From Variovorax sp. (GTDB lineage: Bacteria > Pseudomonadota > Gammaproteobacteria > Burkholderiales > Burkholderiaceae_C), in contig JAGIAI010000011.1 of the NCBI GenBank assembly GCA_017744935.1, positions 1-64,000 on the forward strand: a stretch of DNA of 64,000 nt, written 5' to 3'. Position 1 is the stretch's first letter; every line of letters starts with the position of its first letter. The translations under genes and the position numbers were made by a program. The notes beneath the pieces are model-generated. The model was not told the DNA's origin and ran no database searches. It saw nothing but the letters and a program-made list of their open reading frames with translations. Below, piece after piece: positions 47,067-56,450 of the stretch.

Positions 47067-47968
47067 AGTTTTCCGTCTTCCAGGTCAGTCGCAAGGGCGG
47101 TCGTCTCAAGAACGAGGACCGCATGGGTTACTGCTACACGCGCGAATCAGGCCTGTTCGTGCTCGCGGACGGCATGGGCGGTCACCCCGAGGGCGAAGTC
47201 GCGGCGCAACTTGCGCTGCAGACCATTGCGGCGCTCTACCAACGCGAGGCGCGGCCAGTCGTCAAGGACGTCAAGGCGTTCCTCACGTCCTCCGTGATGG
47301 CCGCGCATCAGCAGATCATGCGGTATGCCGGCAACAAGGGCATGCTCGACACGCCCCGCACGACAGTGGTCGCCGCCGTCATTCAGGACAACACGGCCAC
47401 CTGGATCCATTGCGGCGACTCCCGTCTCTACGTTGTCCGCGAAGGCGCATTGCTGATGCGCACTCGCGACCATTCGCACGCCGAGCGGCCTCGCGTGGGC
47501 GGCGGCCCGGAGCCAGTCAACCGGAATCTCCTGCTCACCTGCCTCGGTTCGCCGACGCCGCCGCTCTTCGATGTTTCCGCCCCCCTGCAACTGCAGCGCG
47601 GCGATCGCATCATGCTGTGCTCCGACGGCGTCTGGGGCGTGCTCGACGACAGCGTGATCGTCCACGTGCTCTCGACCGGCAAGCCGGTCTCCGATGCCGC
47701 ACCAGACCTCGCGGAGATGGCGCTGCGCAACGGCGGCACCCATAGCGACAACGTGACCCTCATCGCTCTCGAATGGGAAACGCCCGACGCCCCTGGGCAG
47801 AAGCGTGGCGTCTCCACCGACAGCATCAGCGATGGCGTCTTCGCGTCCACCATCCAGGCCGGCATGCCTTCTGACAGCGAGCTCGACGATCTCGACGAGG
47901 ACGCGATCGAGCGCTCCATCGCCGAGATCAACGAGGCGATCAAGCGATCCGCCGCGCGCAAGGGCTAG
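47063..47968 (+). CDS. PP2C-family protein phosphatase
   Basis: Metal-dependent Ser/Thr phosphatase of 301 residues. The PPM motifs are intact: [40 protein letters not shown] and [10 protein letters not shown], supplying the aspartates for two metals. The C-terminal 60 residues after the fold are acidic ([13 protein letters not shown]). Coupled by ATGA overlap to the kinase, it is the expected reversal partner. Confidence 0.94.
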   Translation: MKFSVFQVSRKGGRLKNEDRMGYCYTRESGLFVLADGMGGHPEGEVAAQLALQTIAALYQREARPVVKDVKAFLTSSVMAAHQQIMRYAGNKGMLDTPRTTVVAAVIQDNTATWIHCGDSRLYVVREGALLMRTRDHSHAERPRVGGGPEPVNRNLLLTCLGSPTPPLFDVSAPLQLQRGDRIMLCSDGVWGVLDDSVIVHVLSTGKPVSDAAPDLAEMALRNGGTHSDNVTLIALEWETPDAPGQKRGVSTDSISDGVFASTIQAGMPSDSELDDLDEDAIERSIAEINEAIKRSAARKG

Positions 47969-47996
47969 GCCTTCTTTTCTTTTTTCGCTCATCACC

Positions 47997-48725
47997 ATGA
48001 CTGATTTCGTACGAAGCGGCGACCGCGCCGCAGACCAGTTGCGCCCGGTTCGCATCACCCGCGGCTTCACCATCCATGCCGAAGGCTCTGTGCTGATCGA
48101 GTTCGGCCAGACGCGCGTGCTCTGCACCGCCTCGGTCGAAGAGAAAGTGCCTCCGCACAAGCGCGGCAGCGGCGAGGGCTGGGTTACCGCCGAATACGGC
48201 ATGCTCCCCCGCGCGACTCACACCCGCAGCGACCGCGAGGCCGCACGCGGCAAGCAGAGCGGCCGGACGCAGGAGATCCAGCGTCTCATCGGTCGCTCCA
48301 TGCGGGCCGTCTTCGACCTGGCCGCACTCGGCGAGCGCACCATCCACCTCGATTGCGACGTGCTGCAGGCCGATGGCGGCACCCGCACCGCGGCGATCAC
48401 CGGCGCCTTCGTGGCTGCACAAGATGCCGTCAATAAGCTGCTCGCCGAAGGCAAGATCGCCGCCACGCCCATCCGCGGCCACGTGGCGGCCATTTCGGTC
48501 GGCATCGTGCAGGGCACGCCGCTGCTCGATCTCGAGTACGTTGAAGATTCGGCCTGCGACACGGACATGAACGTGGTGATGACGGGCGCCGGACACTTCG
48601 TGGAAGTGCAGGGCACGGCGGAAGGCGCGGCGTTCTCGCGCGAAGAAATGAACCGACTGCTTGCGCTGGCCGACAAGGGCATCACCGAGCTGATCGCGAT
48701 GCAGACTCAGGCGCTTGCCGGCTGA
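47997..48725 (+). CDS. rph: Ribonuclease PH
   Basis: Phosphate-dependent 3'-5' exonuclease that trims tRNA 3' ends. The 242-residue protein starts [24 protein letters not shown] and has [51 protein letters not shown] and AFSREEM. It is full length (about 238). Confidence 0.97.
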   Translation: MTDFVRSGDRAADQLRPVRITRGFTIHAEGSVLIEFGQTRVLCTASVEEKVPPHKRGSGEGWVTAEYGMLPRATHTRSDREAARGKQSGRTQEIQRLIGRSMRAVFDLAALGERTIHLDCDVLQADGGTRTAAITGAFVAAQDAVNKLLAEGKIAATPIRGHVAAISVGIVQGTPLLDLEYVEDSACDTDMNVVMTGAGHFVEVQGTAEGAAFSREEMNRLLALADKGITELIAMQTQALAG

Positions 48726-48748
48726 AGTCACGCCGACACGGAATCACG

Positions 48749-49348
48749 ATGAAACTGGTCCTCGCATCCAACAACGCCGGCAAGCTCGCTGAACTGCAGG
48801 CCTTGTTCGCGCCGCTCGACGTGACGCTCGTTCGCCAGTCGGAGCTCGGGGTCGGCGAGGCCGAGGAGCCATTCCGCACCTTCGTCGAGAACGCCTTGGC
48901 CAAGGCGCGTCATGCGTCCGCGCACACCGGGCTTCCTGCGATCGCGGATGACGCCGGCCTCTGCGTGGAAGCCTTCGGCGGCCTTCCTGGGGTGGATACC
49001 GCGTTCTATGCGACGAAATTCGGCTACGAGAAGGGCGATGCGAACAACGTGCGCGCGTTGCTCGAACAACTGGCCAGCCAGACCGACCGCCGCGCTGCGC
49101 TCGTCAGCACGCTGGTCGCGCTGCGTAGCGCTGACGATCCTGAGCCGCTGATCGCCGTGGGCCGGGTTGCTGGCCTCATTGCGAAGGAGCCTGTAGGCGA
49201 CAACGGCTTCGGCTTCGATCCGGTGATGTTCCTGCCGAAGTTCGGCAAGACCTTTGCCCAGCTTCCTTCTGACGTGAAGAACGCCAACAGCCATCGCGGA
49301 CAGGCGGCGCGCGCGATGCTGGCGCTGATGCGCGAGCGCTGGTCGTGA
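48749..49348 (+). CDS. rdgB: dITP/XTP pyrophosphatase (HAM1 family)
   Basis: House-cleaning hydrolase of non-canonical purine nucleotides such as dITP, ITP and XTP. The 199-residue protein has LASNNAGKLAEL, TFVENALAKARHAS, AIADDAGLCVEAF, GDNGFGFDPVMFLP and the C-terminal NSHRGQAARAM. It ends four bases inside the hemW start codon region (GTGA overlap). Confidence 0.96.
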   Translation: MKLVLASNNAGKLAELQALFAPLDVTLVRQSELGVGEAEEPFRTFVENALAKARHASAHTGLPAIADDAGLCVEAFGGLPGVDTAFYATKFGYEKGDANNVRALLEQLASQTDRRAALVSTLVALRSADDPEPLIAVGRVAGLIAKEPVGDNGFGFDPVMFLPKFGKTFAQLPSDVKNANSHRGQAARAMLALMRERWS

Positions 49349-50601
49349 GCGAGATCATCCCCATCGCAGCCAACGGCGACAGCGCGTCCGAGGGCGCCGC
49401 CGGGGCCAACGATGCGCTGCACCAGATGCGCGCGGGCCCGCTCCAGCTTTCGGCATTGCCACCGCTTTCGCTGTACGTCCATCTTCCGTGGTGTCTTCGC
49501 AAATGCCCGTATTGCGATTTCAATTCCCACGAGTGGCGAAACGACGCCGGCGAGCTGCCGGAACAGTCTTATCTGGATGCGCTGCTGGCCGACCTGGACG
49601 CGGCGCTGCCGCTAGTCTGGGGCCGCACGGTTCACACCATCTTCATTGGCGGTGGCACGCCGAGCCTGTTCTCGCCCGCCGCCATTGATCGGCTGATCGG
49701 TGACCTGCGCGCGCGACTCAAGCTCGCGCCGGATTGCGAGATCACGCTCGAGGCCAACCCGGGCACCTTCGAGCGCAACCGCTTCCGTGCCTACCGTGCC
49801 GCGGGTGTGACCCGGCTGTCGGTGGGGGTGCAGTCCTTCAACGACGGGCACCTGAAGGCCCTAGGGCGGGTACACGATCGCGCTCAGGCCATTGCCGCCG
49901 TTGAAGAGGCTGCGGCCACCTTCGACACCTTCAATCTCGACCTGATGTACGCGCTGCCCGGCCAGACGCTGGAACAGCTCGATGCCGACCTTGCACAGGC
50001 GCTCGCATTGGCACCGCCGCATCTGTCCGTCTATCACCTGACGATCGAGCCGAACACCTATTTCGCCAAGTACCCGCCGCAGGTCCCCGAAGACGACACC
50101 GCCTACGCGATGCTCGACCGGATCACCGAGCGCACCTCTGCGGTGGGCCTCGGGCGCTACGAGATTTCCGCCTATGCGCGCAGCGGACACCAGTGCGCGC
50201 ACAATTTGAACTATTGGCAGTTCGGTGACTACCTCGGTATCGGCGCCGGTGCGCACAGCAAGCTCAGCTTTGCGCATCGTGTGGTGCGGCAGGTGCGTTT
50301 CCGCGAGCCCCGGCTCTACATGGACAAGGCGCTCGCTGGCCACGCCGTCGCGCAGAGCGAAGATGTCGGCATCGCCGCGTTGCCATTCGAGTTCATGCTC
50401 AACGCCCTGCGCCTCAAGGAAGGGTTTACGCTTGCGCAGTTCGGGGAGCGGACCGGGATGGCGATCACCGCCATCCAGCGCGGCCTGGAGGAGGCCGAGC
50501 GGAAAGGGTTGATCGAGCGCGACCTCGCGCGGGTTTGGCCGACAACGCGCGGATTCGATTTCCTGAGCGACCTTCAGGCGATCTTTCTGCCGGACACATA
50601 A
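49345..50601 (+). CDS. hemW: Radical SAM protein HemW (heme chaperone)
   Basis: A 418-residue HemW, formerly annotated coproporphyrinogen III oxidase-like HemN. The radical SAM motif is CLRKCPYCDFNS, followed by FIGGGTPSLF and ISAYARSGHQCAHNLNYW. HemW proteins bind heme and deliver it to respiratory enzymes rather than oxidise coproporphyrinogen; the absence of the second N-terminal HemN substrate-binding region supports HemW. The GTG start at 49345 adds about 38 residues before the domain. Confidence 0.93.
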   Translation: MSEIIPIAANGDSASEGAAGANDALHQMRAGPLQLSALPPLSLYVHLPWCLRKCPYCDFNSHEWRNDAGELPEQSYLDALLADLDAALPLVWGRTVHTIFIGGGTPSLFSPAAIDRLIGDLRARLKLAPDCEITLEANPGTFERNRFRAYRAAGVTRLSVGVQSFNDGHLKALGRVHDRAQAIAAVEEAAATFDTFNLDLMYALPGQTLEQLDADLAQALALAPPHLSVYHLTIEPNTYFAKYPPQVPEDDTAYAMLDRITERTSAVGLGRYEISAYARSGHQCAHNLNYWQFGDYLGIGAGAHSKLSFAHRVVRQVRFREPRLYMDKALAGHAVAQSEDVGIAALPFEFMLNALRLKEGFTLAQFGERTGMAITAIQRGLEEAERKGLIERDLARVWPTTRGFDFLSDLQAIFLPDT

Positions 50602-50615
50602 AAAGGGACACTGCC

Positions 50616-51284
50616 ATGGAAAACAACATCGAATCTCCTGAGATCAAGCGCCGGTCACGCGGAAGACCGAGCCCCGAGCAGGCCGTCGCACTGCGCGAGT
50701 CGTTCCTTGCGGCAGCGCTCGAGTCCTTCCTGGAAAAGGGCTATGCGGCCACCAGCATCGAAGCGATTGCTCGGGAGGCTGGTGTCGCCAAGATCACGAT
50801 CTACCGCCAGTTCGACAACAAGGAAGCCCTGTTCCGCGAGGTTGTGCACCGCGCCGTGACGGGCGCCCGCGAAACCATGCAGGCCACGCTGGTGCGACAC
50901 GACCAGGACCAGCGGCAGGTGCTGCTGGACCTCATCGAGCGCATGTATCTGAGCGCGACCGAGCCAAAAACTCTGGCGTTGCTGCGGCTTGTGATTGCCG
51001 AGGCCGTGCGCTTTCCTGAACTCGCCAAGTCGCTTTACGCGGAAAACAGCTATGTGCTCGCGCCGGTCGTCGAGTACCTCGCCGAAGCCCATCGCGCGGG
51101 AACGCTGCACGTTCCGCAGCCCGAACTTGCGGCAGTGCAGTTGTCGACGCTCGCCTTCGGCGGCGTGCGGTTCTTTATCTCGAAGCCGTTGGCTGGTCCG
51201 GAAGAGCGCCGGGTGTGGGCCGAGGGCATCGCCGATCTCGTGCTGCATGGCTGGGCGCCGCGAAGCGACCAGCGCAGCGACTAA
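50616..51284 (+). CDS. TetR/AcrR-family regulator
   Basis: A 222-residue repressor. The DNA-binding helices are seen in AIAREAGVAKITIYRQFDNKEALF (about residues 48-71), preceded by a basic arm (RRSRGRPSPEQ). The C-terminal domain resembles the AefR-like group. ATG 50616 has a GGGA site. No transporter or obvious target gene lies beside it; the closest genes are hemW upstream and tRNA-Ser downstream. Confidence 0.9.
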   Translation: MENNIESPEIKRRSRGRPSPEQAVALRESFLAAALESFLEKGYAATSIEAIAREAGVAKITIYRQFDNKEALFREVVHRAVTGARETMQATLVRHDQDQRQVLLDLIERMYLSATEPKTLALLRLVIAEAVRFPELAKSLYAENSYVLAPVVEYLAEAHRAGTLHVPQPELAAVQLSTLAFGGVRFFISKPLAGPEERRVWAEGIADLVLHGWAPRSDQRSD

Positions 51285-51294
51285 AATCCCGCTC

Positions 51295-51319
51295 CTGTCC
51301 TCGTGCAACGCGAGGACAG
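51295..51319 (+). other. Perfect hairpin in the tRNA-Ser leader
   Basis: CTGTCCTCG-tgcaacg-CGAGGACAG, a 9-bp perfect stem with a 7-base loop, four bases before the mature tRNA 5' end and 10 bp after the tetR stop. It lacks a U-tract. It may be a tetR transcript end or a precursor leader element. Confidence 0.55.
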
Positions 51320-51323
51320 TCCA

Positions 51324-51411
51324 GGAGAGTTGGGTGAGTGGTTTAAACCAGCAGTCTTGAAAACTGCCGACGAGCAATCGTCCGTGAGTTCGAATCTCAC
51401 ACTCTCCGCCA
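51324..51411 (+). tRNA. tRNA-Ser (anticodon TGA), CCA encoded
   Basis: An 88-nt class II tRNA: acceptor GGAGAGT with ACTCTCC, anticodon stem GCAGT/ACTGC around CT-TGA-AA, a long variable arm (CGACGAGCAATCGTCC), T-arm GAGTTCGAATCTC, discriminator G and encoded CCA. Confidence 0.96.
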
Positions 51412-51560
51412 GGCGCCCCGCGTCTCGAAATCCAAGACTTCCACTTCGGGTTCTCGCCTACTGACTAGCACCCTTGCAACGCGCCGCGAGCGTGCTTCAA
51501 ACTGTGCGCCGCCGTCGTTTCGGGGCGGCGCACAAGAAGACGGAGTGGAGACAACCCAGC

Positions 51561-52853
51561 ATGGAGACCTCGCGCACGACGCACGAGCGCATGAGCCTGC
51601 CCGCCACCGACCCGCTGTCGCCGCGCTTGCGCGGACTGGTGCAGGAACTGCGGCTCGACAGCCCGAATCTTTCGACGCGCATGCTCGACACCCTGCGCAG
51701 CACCATCCCCGAGTACGGCGCACTCGGCGGCGCCCTCGCGCATGACGTCTATCGCGTCGGCATACGCAATGCCGAACTCTGGTACGACGCGCTTCTCATC
51801 AACGGCAAGCCGCACGACGACGACCTGCGCTGGATTGGCCGCTTCAGCCAGCGCCGACATTCGCAAGCGCTTTCGCTGGCCGCGCTGCTGCAGGCCTATC
51901 GCACCGGTACACGGGTGTACATGGATGCGCTGCTATCGCGGGTGCGCCAGCAACCAGGCTTGTTCGACGAAGTGCTGTTCCGGGTTTCACCCTTCCTCCT
52001 CTACTACAGCGACCTCCTGAGCCGAACCGTGAGCGATGCCTATCTGGCGGAGCACACACGCGAGATGAGGTGGAAGGAACAGATGCAGGCGCGCCTCGCA
52101 GCCGCGGTGTTCGATCCGACCTGGGCGGGCGCGTTCGAGGATGCGGCCTTCGCGCTCGGTATCCCGGCCGACCGGCCGCACGTGGCGCTGGCCTTGCGGC
52201 TCGGACCGCACGAGCCAGCGACAGCAGACGCAGGCGCTGCCGGACGCGTGCTCGATGCGATCGCTGCCGCGGCGCCCGACGACACGCCGCCGGCTGCGCT
52301 GACCTTGCACCGCGGGCATTGGGTGGCGTGGCTGCATTCGCCCGCCGACGAATCGGCGGAGGCACGCGAGAGCCGGCTCATTGACGGTGCTCGCCAGGCA
52401 ATGCGGCTGTGTCCGGCAGTCGAGGCCGCAGGCCTCGGTCTTCCGGCCGTCGGGGCGGCCGGATGGCGAGGCAGCGCCGAGCAGGCCTTGGCTGCAATGG
52501 ATCTGGGCCAGCGTCTGCGCCGTGGCGACGCGTGCTTCCGCTACTCGGAATTCGCGCTCGATACGTTGATGCGCCAGTCCACGGAGATGTCCGCGCTGTG
52601 CGGCGAAATGATCGCCGTGATCGCGGCGGAACCCCCGCTGCTCGAAACGTTGGAAGCCTATTTCGAGCACCGGCAGAACCACAAGGCGACCGCCGCCGCG
52701 CTGGGCATCCATCGCAACACGCTGCTGCATCGACTTGCGCATATCGAGTCGCTGCTCGGCGCGCGCTTCGACGACATGGCGTGGCTGTCTCGCATGTACC
52801 TTGCATTGCGTCAGCGGCGACTGGGGCGCGGCATTTCGGCGTCGCTGCACTGA
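51561..52853 (+). CDS. PucR/CdaR-type helix-turn-helix regulator
   Basis: A 430-residue regulator. The C-terminal helix-turn-helix of the PucR family is clear (LLETLEAYFEHRQNHKATAAALGIHRNTLLHRLAHIESLLG, residues about 370-412). The central region (about 170-320) matches the GGDEF-like diguanylate-cyclase-related fold of CdaR-type proteins in layout, and the N-terminal 150 residues are helical and of unassigned type. It is 177 bp upstream of, and codirectional with, the large lipoprotein gene, which it may control (inferred from position alone). Confidence 0.87.
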   Translation: METSRTTHERMSLPATDPLSPRLRGLVQELRLDSPNLSTRMLDTLRSTIPEYGALGGALAHDVYRVGIRNAELWYDALLINGKPHDDDLRWIGRFSQRRHSQALSLAALLQAYRTGTRVYMDALLSRVRQQPGLFDEVLFRVSPFLLYYSDLLSRTVSDAYLAEHTREMRWKEQMQARLAAAVFDPTWAGAFEDAAFALGIPADRPHVALALRLGPHEPATADAGAAGRVLDAIAAAAPDDTPPAALTLHRGHWVAWLHSPADESAEARESRLIDGARQAMRLCPAVEAAGLGLPAVGAAGWRGSAEQALAAMDLGQRLRRGDACFRYSEFALDTLMRQSTEMSALCGEMIAVIAAEPPLLETLEAYFEHRQNHKATAAALGIHRNTLLHRLAHIESLLGARFDDMAWLSRMYLALRQRRLGRGISASLH

Positions 52854-53030
52854 GTGCGCGTGGCCGCCTGGGGTCCGGTCCCTTGTGCATGTGCACAGCG
52901 GGGCAGGGCACCTTGCCAATGGCGCGCGGCGCATCGTCTCCGTAGAGTGAGGGAGCCTTGGCGCGTCCGCGTTCTGTGTTGGCGGCCGGGGCGTTGATGC
53001 CCAAGAAGACCTACGAGGAGACAACACTTC

Positions 53031-55382
53031 ATGTCAATGTTCGATCGAGAACAGGCCCCGGCTCGTCCTTTTCCTTTTCGTATCCCTGAGCGCACGCCAC
53101 GTTGGGGCACATTGGCCGGCATGGCGCTGCTGGCCGGCGCGGCCGTGCTGGCCGGTTGCGGCGGAGGCAGCGGCAATTCCGGCTTTGCGGGACTGCCGCC
53201 GACCAGCAGCACCACGGCAACCCCCACCCAGCCTTCGGGCGGCGGCGTTCCGCCAACCGAGACGCCGATGCTTGCGAGCATCGACAGCGAGTTGCCCGTC
53301 GACACGGCCAGCACCGCCAGCCGTTGCGATTTCCTCGATCCTGCGCACTGCATGTTGCCGTTCCCGAACGACTACTACACGGTTGCCGACAAGAGCACTG
53401 ACACCGGTCGCCGCCTGAATCTGCAGACGGCATCGATGCCGCTCAGCACGGTCGCGAACAAGCGCATCGACACCACCGAATGGAACCGCAACGATGGCTT
53501 CTCGCCCGGCGCGATGATCGTCACGCGCGTGCCGGGCGTGGACCTCGCGCGCACCGGCGCGCCGCTGATCGGCGATCTCTCCGCCTCGCTCAAGGCGGAT
53601 GCGCCAGTGGTGCTGATCGACGCCGACACGCTCGAACAGAAGCTGATCTGGGTCGAGCTCGACAAGAACACCGTCAGCTCGCCCGACAAACAGACGCTGA
53701 ATGTCCGCGTCGCAAAGAGCCTCGAGTGGGGCCATCGCTACATCATCGCGATGCGCAACATGAAGAACGCGCAGGGCGACACCATCGAGGCAGGCCCGGC
53801 GTTCCGCATCTACCGCGATCGCCATCAAAGCGGATTGGATTTCGTGAACGACCGGCGCGATCACATGGAATCAATCTTCACGACGCTCAAGAAAGCGGGT
53901 GTGTCGCGCGATTCGCTCTACCTCGCCTGGGACTTCACGGTCGCGTCGCAGCGCAACCTCACCGGCCGCATGCTCGCGATCCGCGATGCGGGCTTTGGTG
54001 CGTTGTCGAATGGCGTGCCCGCCTTCAACGTGACGCTTTCGCAGGACTACACGCCCACCCAGGACGCGCGCATCGCTCGCCACATCGAAGGCACGCTCAC
54101 CGTGCCGAAGTTCGTCGCGGCACCCACGACGGGCGTGGCCGACATCTCGCCGGTGGTGGCCGCGGTCGCGCCGTACCTCACCAGTGGTTCGTTGTCGATC
54201 CCGAACATCACCGCGGCCTGGGCCACCCTCGGCGACAAGCCCTTGCCGCTGGAGTCCTTCCGCTACGCATCGGCTACGCCGGGCCCGAATGATGTTCCGG
54301 TGTGGGACGGCAGTTCGACACTGACCGTGCCGTTCATCTGCAACATCCCGCGCGCGGCGATCAACGGTGACGGAAGCGTCAACCCGGCGCGCATCTCGCT
54401 GTACGGCCACGGCCTGTTCGGCAAGCCGACCGAGGTCAATGCGAGCAACGTGAAGGACATGAGCAACGAGCACAACTTCGTGTTCTGCGCGACCAACTGG
54501 TATGGCTTCTCCCAGACCGAGCTCATCCCTTCGGTGTTCGCGTTCTTCGATCTGTCGAACGCTCGCGTGCCCTTCGACACCACTCAGCAGGGCGTGCTCA
54601 ACATGCTGATGCTGGGTCGCCTGATGCAGAACGCAAACGGCTTCGCAAGCAATGCTGCCTTCCAGATGGGCACCGTGCCGCAGAGTGTGCTCGATACCAC
54701 TGAGCTTTTCTACGACGGCAACAGCCAGGGCGGCATCCTCGGCGGCATGCTTATGAGCGTGGCGAAGGACATCCATCGCGGGGTCCTTGGCGTGCCAGGC
54801 ATGAACTACTCGCTGCTGCTCGAACGCAGCGCGGACTTCCCGCAGTTCGCGGCGATGGTCTACGCGTCCTATCCGGACAGCATGGACCAGCAGTTCATCT
54901 TCTCGTTGTGGCAGACCCTGTGGGATCGTGCCGAGGCCAATGGCTACGCGCAGGCGATGACCGACAAGCCACTGCCCAACACGCCGCCGCACAAGGTGCT
55001 GATGCACGTGGCCTTCGGCGACCATCAGGTCTCGATGTGGTCGGCCGAAGTCGAGGCGCGCACCATCGGCGCCAAGCTCTTCTGCCCTGCAACAGCGCCT
55101 GGCCGGCATCCGGATGCGGTGCCGTACTTCCGGCTGTCGTGCATGGACATGAGCAGCGGCGGCTATGACGGATCAGGGATCGTGGTGTGGGACAGCGGCC
55201 CGGGCCGACTTGCCCCGCCGCCGCAGGACAACCTCGCACCGACTGCCGGAACCGATCCGCATGAGGATCCGCGCGCAACGTTTGCCGCGCGCACACAGAA
55301 GTCCGAGTTCCTCAAGAGCGCCGGCAAGGTGGTGGATGTGTGCGGCGGCGCGCCGTGCAAGACGGATGTCTATACGCCTTGA
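53031..55382 (+). CDS. Large lipoprotein with hydrolase-like features
   Basis: A 783-residue protein with a lipoprotein signal (MALLAGAAVLAGCGGG; lipobox LAGC with Cys near residue 43) after a 30-residue basic lead. A Ser/Thr/Pro linker follows, then a large globular part. Near residue 570 it has FYDGNSQGGILGG, a G-x-S-x-G type nucleophile elbow, and later GDHQVSMWSAEVE with a histidine suitable for a catalytic role, suggesting an alpha/beta-hydrolase core. Six or more cysteines may form disulfides. The substrate is unknown; other large secreted lipases/esterases share such features. A GAGGAG site precedes the ATG, and a hairpin terminator follows. Confidence 0.8.
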   Translation: MSMFDREQAPARPFPFRIPERTPRWGTLAGMALLAGAAVLAGCGGGSGNSGFAGLPPTSSTTATPTQPSGGGVPPTETPMLASIDSELPVDTASTASRCDFLDPAHCMLPFPNDYYTVADKSTDTGRRLNLQTASMPLSTVANKRIDTTEWNRNDGFSPGAMIVTRVPGVDLARTGAPLIGDLSASLKADAPVVLIDADTLEQKLIWVELDKNTVSSPDKQTLNVRVAKSLEWGHRYIIAMRNMKNAQGDTIEAGPAFRIYRDRHQSGLDFVNDRRDHMESIFTTLKKAGVSRDSLYLAWDFTVASQRNLTGRMLAIRDAGFGALSNGVPAFNVTLSQDYTPTQDARIARHIEGTLTVPKFVAAPTTGVADISPVVAAVAPYLTSGSLSIPNITAAWATLGDKPLPLESFRYASATPGPNDVPVWDGSSTLTVPFICNIPRAAINGDGSVNPARISLYGHGLFGKPTEVNASNVKDMSNEHNFVFCATNWYGFSQTELIPSVFAFFDLSNARVPFDTTQQGVLNMLMLGRLMQNANGFASNAAFQMGTVPQSVLDTTELFYDGNSQGGILGGMLMSVAKDIHRGVLGVPGMNYSLLLERSADFPQFAAMVYASYPDSMDQQFIFSLWQTLWDRAEANGYAQAMTDKPLPNTPPHKVLMHVAFGDHQVSMWSAEVEARTIGAKLFCPATAPGRHPDAVPYFRLSCMDMSSGGYDGSGIVVWDSGPGRLAPPPQDNLAPTAGTDPHEDPRATFAARTQKSEFLKSAGKVVDVCGGAPCKTDVYTP

Positions 55383-55401
55383 AAACGAAAGTTCAATGAG
55401 A

Positions 55402-55432
55402 CAAACGGAAGGCGAGGCGCGCCTTCCGTTTG
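55402..55432 (+). terminator. Hairpin terminator after the lipoprotein gene
   Basis: A perfect 13-bp stem, CAAACGGAAGGCG with CGCCTTCCGTTTG (55402-55414 and 55420-55432), loop AGGCG, 20 bp after the stop codon. It lacks a long U-tract (GTTTGGG), so it may be a processing or weak terminator structure. Confidence 0.7.
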
Positions 55433-55551
55433 GGTAAGAGCCCGCGAGCATGCCGCCCGGAGCGCTTCCGCGACTCCTCCAAACGAAAGACTTGGCAAAC
55501 CTCCTCGACGGAGCCAAACTCCGCGCCGTCTCAACTCGCAAGGAGAAGCCA

Positions 55552-55905
55552 GTGAAGTCCATCTATCACATTGCGTCAAAGGCTTTGATCGCGGGAGGTG
55601 TGGTGATGGTGACGGCAAGTGCCTTTGCTCAGGCCACCGTCACTTGCGAAGATCCGCGTGTCGACCGGACGGCTTGCTACCGCGAGGCAGCGGCTGCGCA
55701 AGAGGCCAAGAGGCAGGGTCGTCTCAACAGCCCCGGCGGCTACGATGAAAACGCGTTGAAGCGTTGCCAGCGCCAGCCTGCAGGCAACGCTCGCACCGCC
55801 TGCGAGAAGCGCGTGACGGGTGCCGGCAACACGACGGTCCGCGGCAGCGTGCAGGGCGGAGGCAAGATCCGTCGCAACGAAATGCCGGTCGAGCCGAAGA
55901 ACTGA
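55552..55905 (+). CDS. Small secreted cysteine-containing protein
   Basis: A 117-residue protein from GTG 55552, which has an AAGGAG site 6 bases upstream. The signal peptide (KSIYHIASKALIAGGVVMVTAS, cleavage after AFA) is followed by a mature chain with four cysteines (TCEDP, ACYREA, KRCQRQ, ACEKRV) in a spacing consistent with two disulfides, and a polar, basic tail (GSVQGGGKIRRNE). I do not recognise the family. Similar short secreted proteins are frequent in Comamonadaceae. Confidence 0.75.
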   Translation: MKSIYHIASKALIAGGVVMVTASAFAQATVTCEDPRVDRTACYREAAAAQEAKRQGRLNSPGGYDENALKRCQRQPAGNARTACEKRVTGAGNTTVRGSVQGGGKIRRNEMPVEPKN

Positions 55906-55927
55906 AGTATTCGTGGCAAGGGTGACG

Positions 55928-56281
55928 ATGCTGCGAGCATTCATCCAGGCGGTCGTTGTCTTCGCATCGCTGCTGTTGCCGCTGTCGTCGATGGCGTTCA
56001 CCACGGCGACCACGCGGGCGCTCAACGTACGCGCCGGGCCCGGGACCTCGTTCCGGGTTGTGACGGTGCTTCCGGCGCGCGCGCAGGTCCGCGTGAACAG
56101 TTGCATGCGCGGCTGGCGCTGGTGCGACATCACGGCGCGGCGCAATCGAGGCTGGGTGGACTCCCGTTACCTTCAGCATTCGGTGCGCGGCCGGGTTCCG
56201 ATCGTGAATGACCGGGGGCGACCACCGGGGCCTTCGCAGCCCACGCCCTGGCCACAGCGGCCGGCCGGTCAGGTGCGATAG
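55928..56281 (+). CDS. Secreted bacterial SH3 domain protein
   Basis: A 117-residue protein from ATG 55928, which has an AAGG site; GTG 55913 is an alternative. Signal peptide (LRAFIQAVVVFASLLLPLSS, cleavage near MAF), then a bacterial SH3 (SH3b) domain: TRALNVRAGPGTSFRVVTVLPARAQVRV ... RNRGWVDSRYL. Two cysteines (NSC, WC) may pair. A Pro/Arg-rich tail follows. SH3b domains bind cell-wall or peptide ligands; the role here is unknown. Confidence 0.85.
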   Translation: MLRAFIQAVVVFASLLLPLSSMAFTTATTRALNVRAGPGTSFRVVTVLPARAQVRVNSCMRGWRWCDITARRNRGWVDSRYLQHSVRGRVPIVNDRGRPPGPSQPTPWPQRPAGQVR

Positions 56282-56450
56282 CAACCTCCCCTTGGGCCCG
56301 CCGGTTGGCTGGGCGGGTCGGGCGCGCGTGCTACCGGCAGCAGCGGTCGAGTGCGGCCTTTTTTCACGAAGGGCGTGACGATCGCGAAAAACGCGCAGAA
56401 GAGTTGGACGATCTCGTTAACATGTCGTAACAACTCTGAAGGCGCTACTA

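Noticed and set aside
49345-50601. hemW as oxygen-independent coproporphyrinogen oxidase HemN
   Set aside because: The chain lacks the extra HemN substrate-site features and sits in the rdgB-hemW position typical of HemW.
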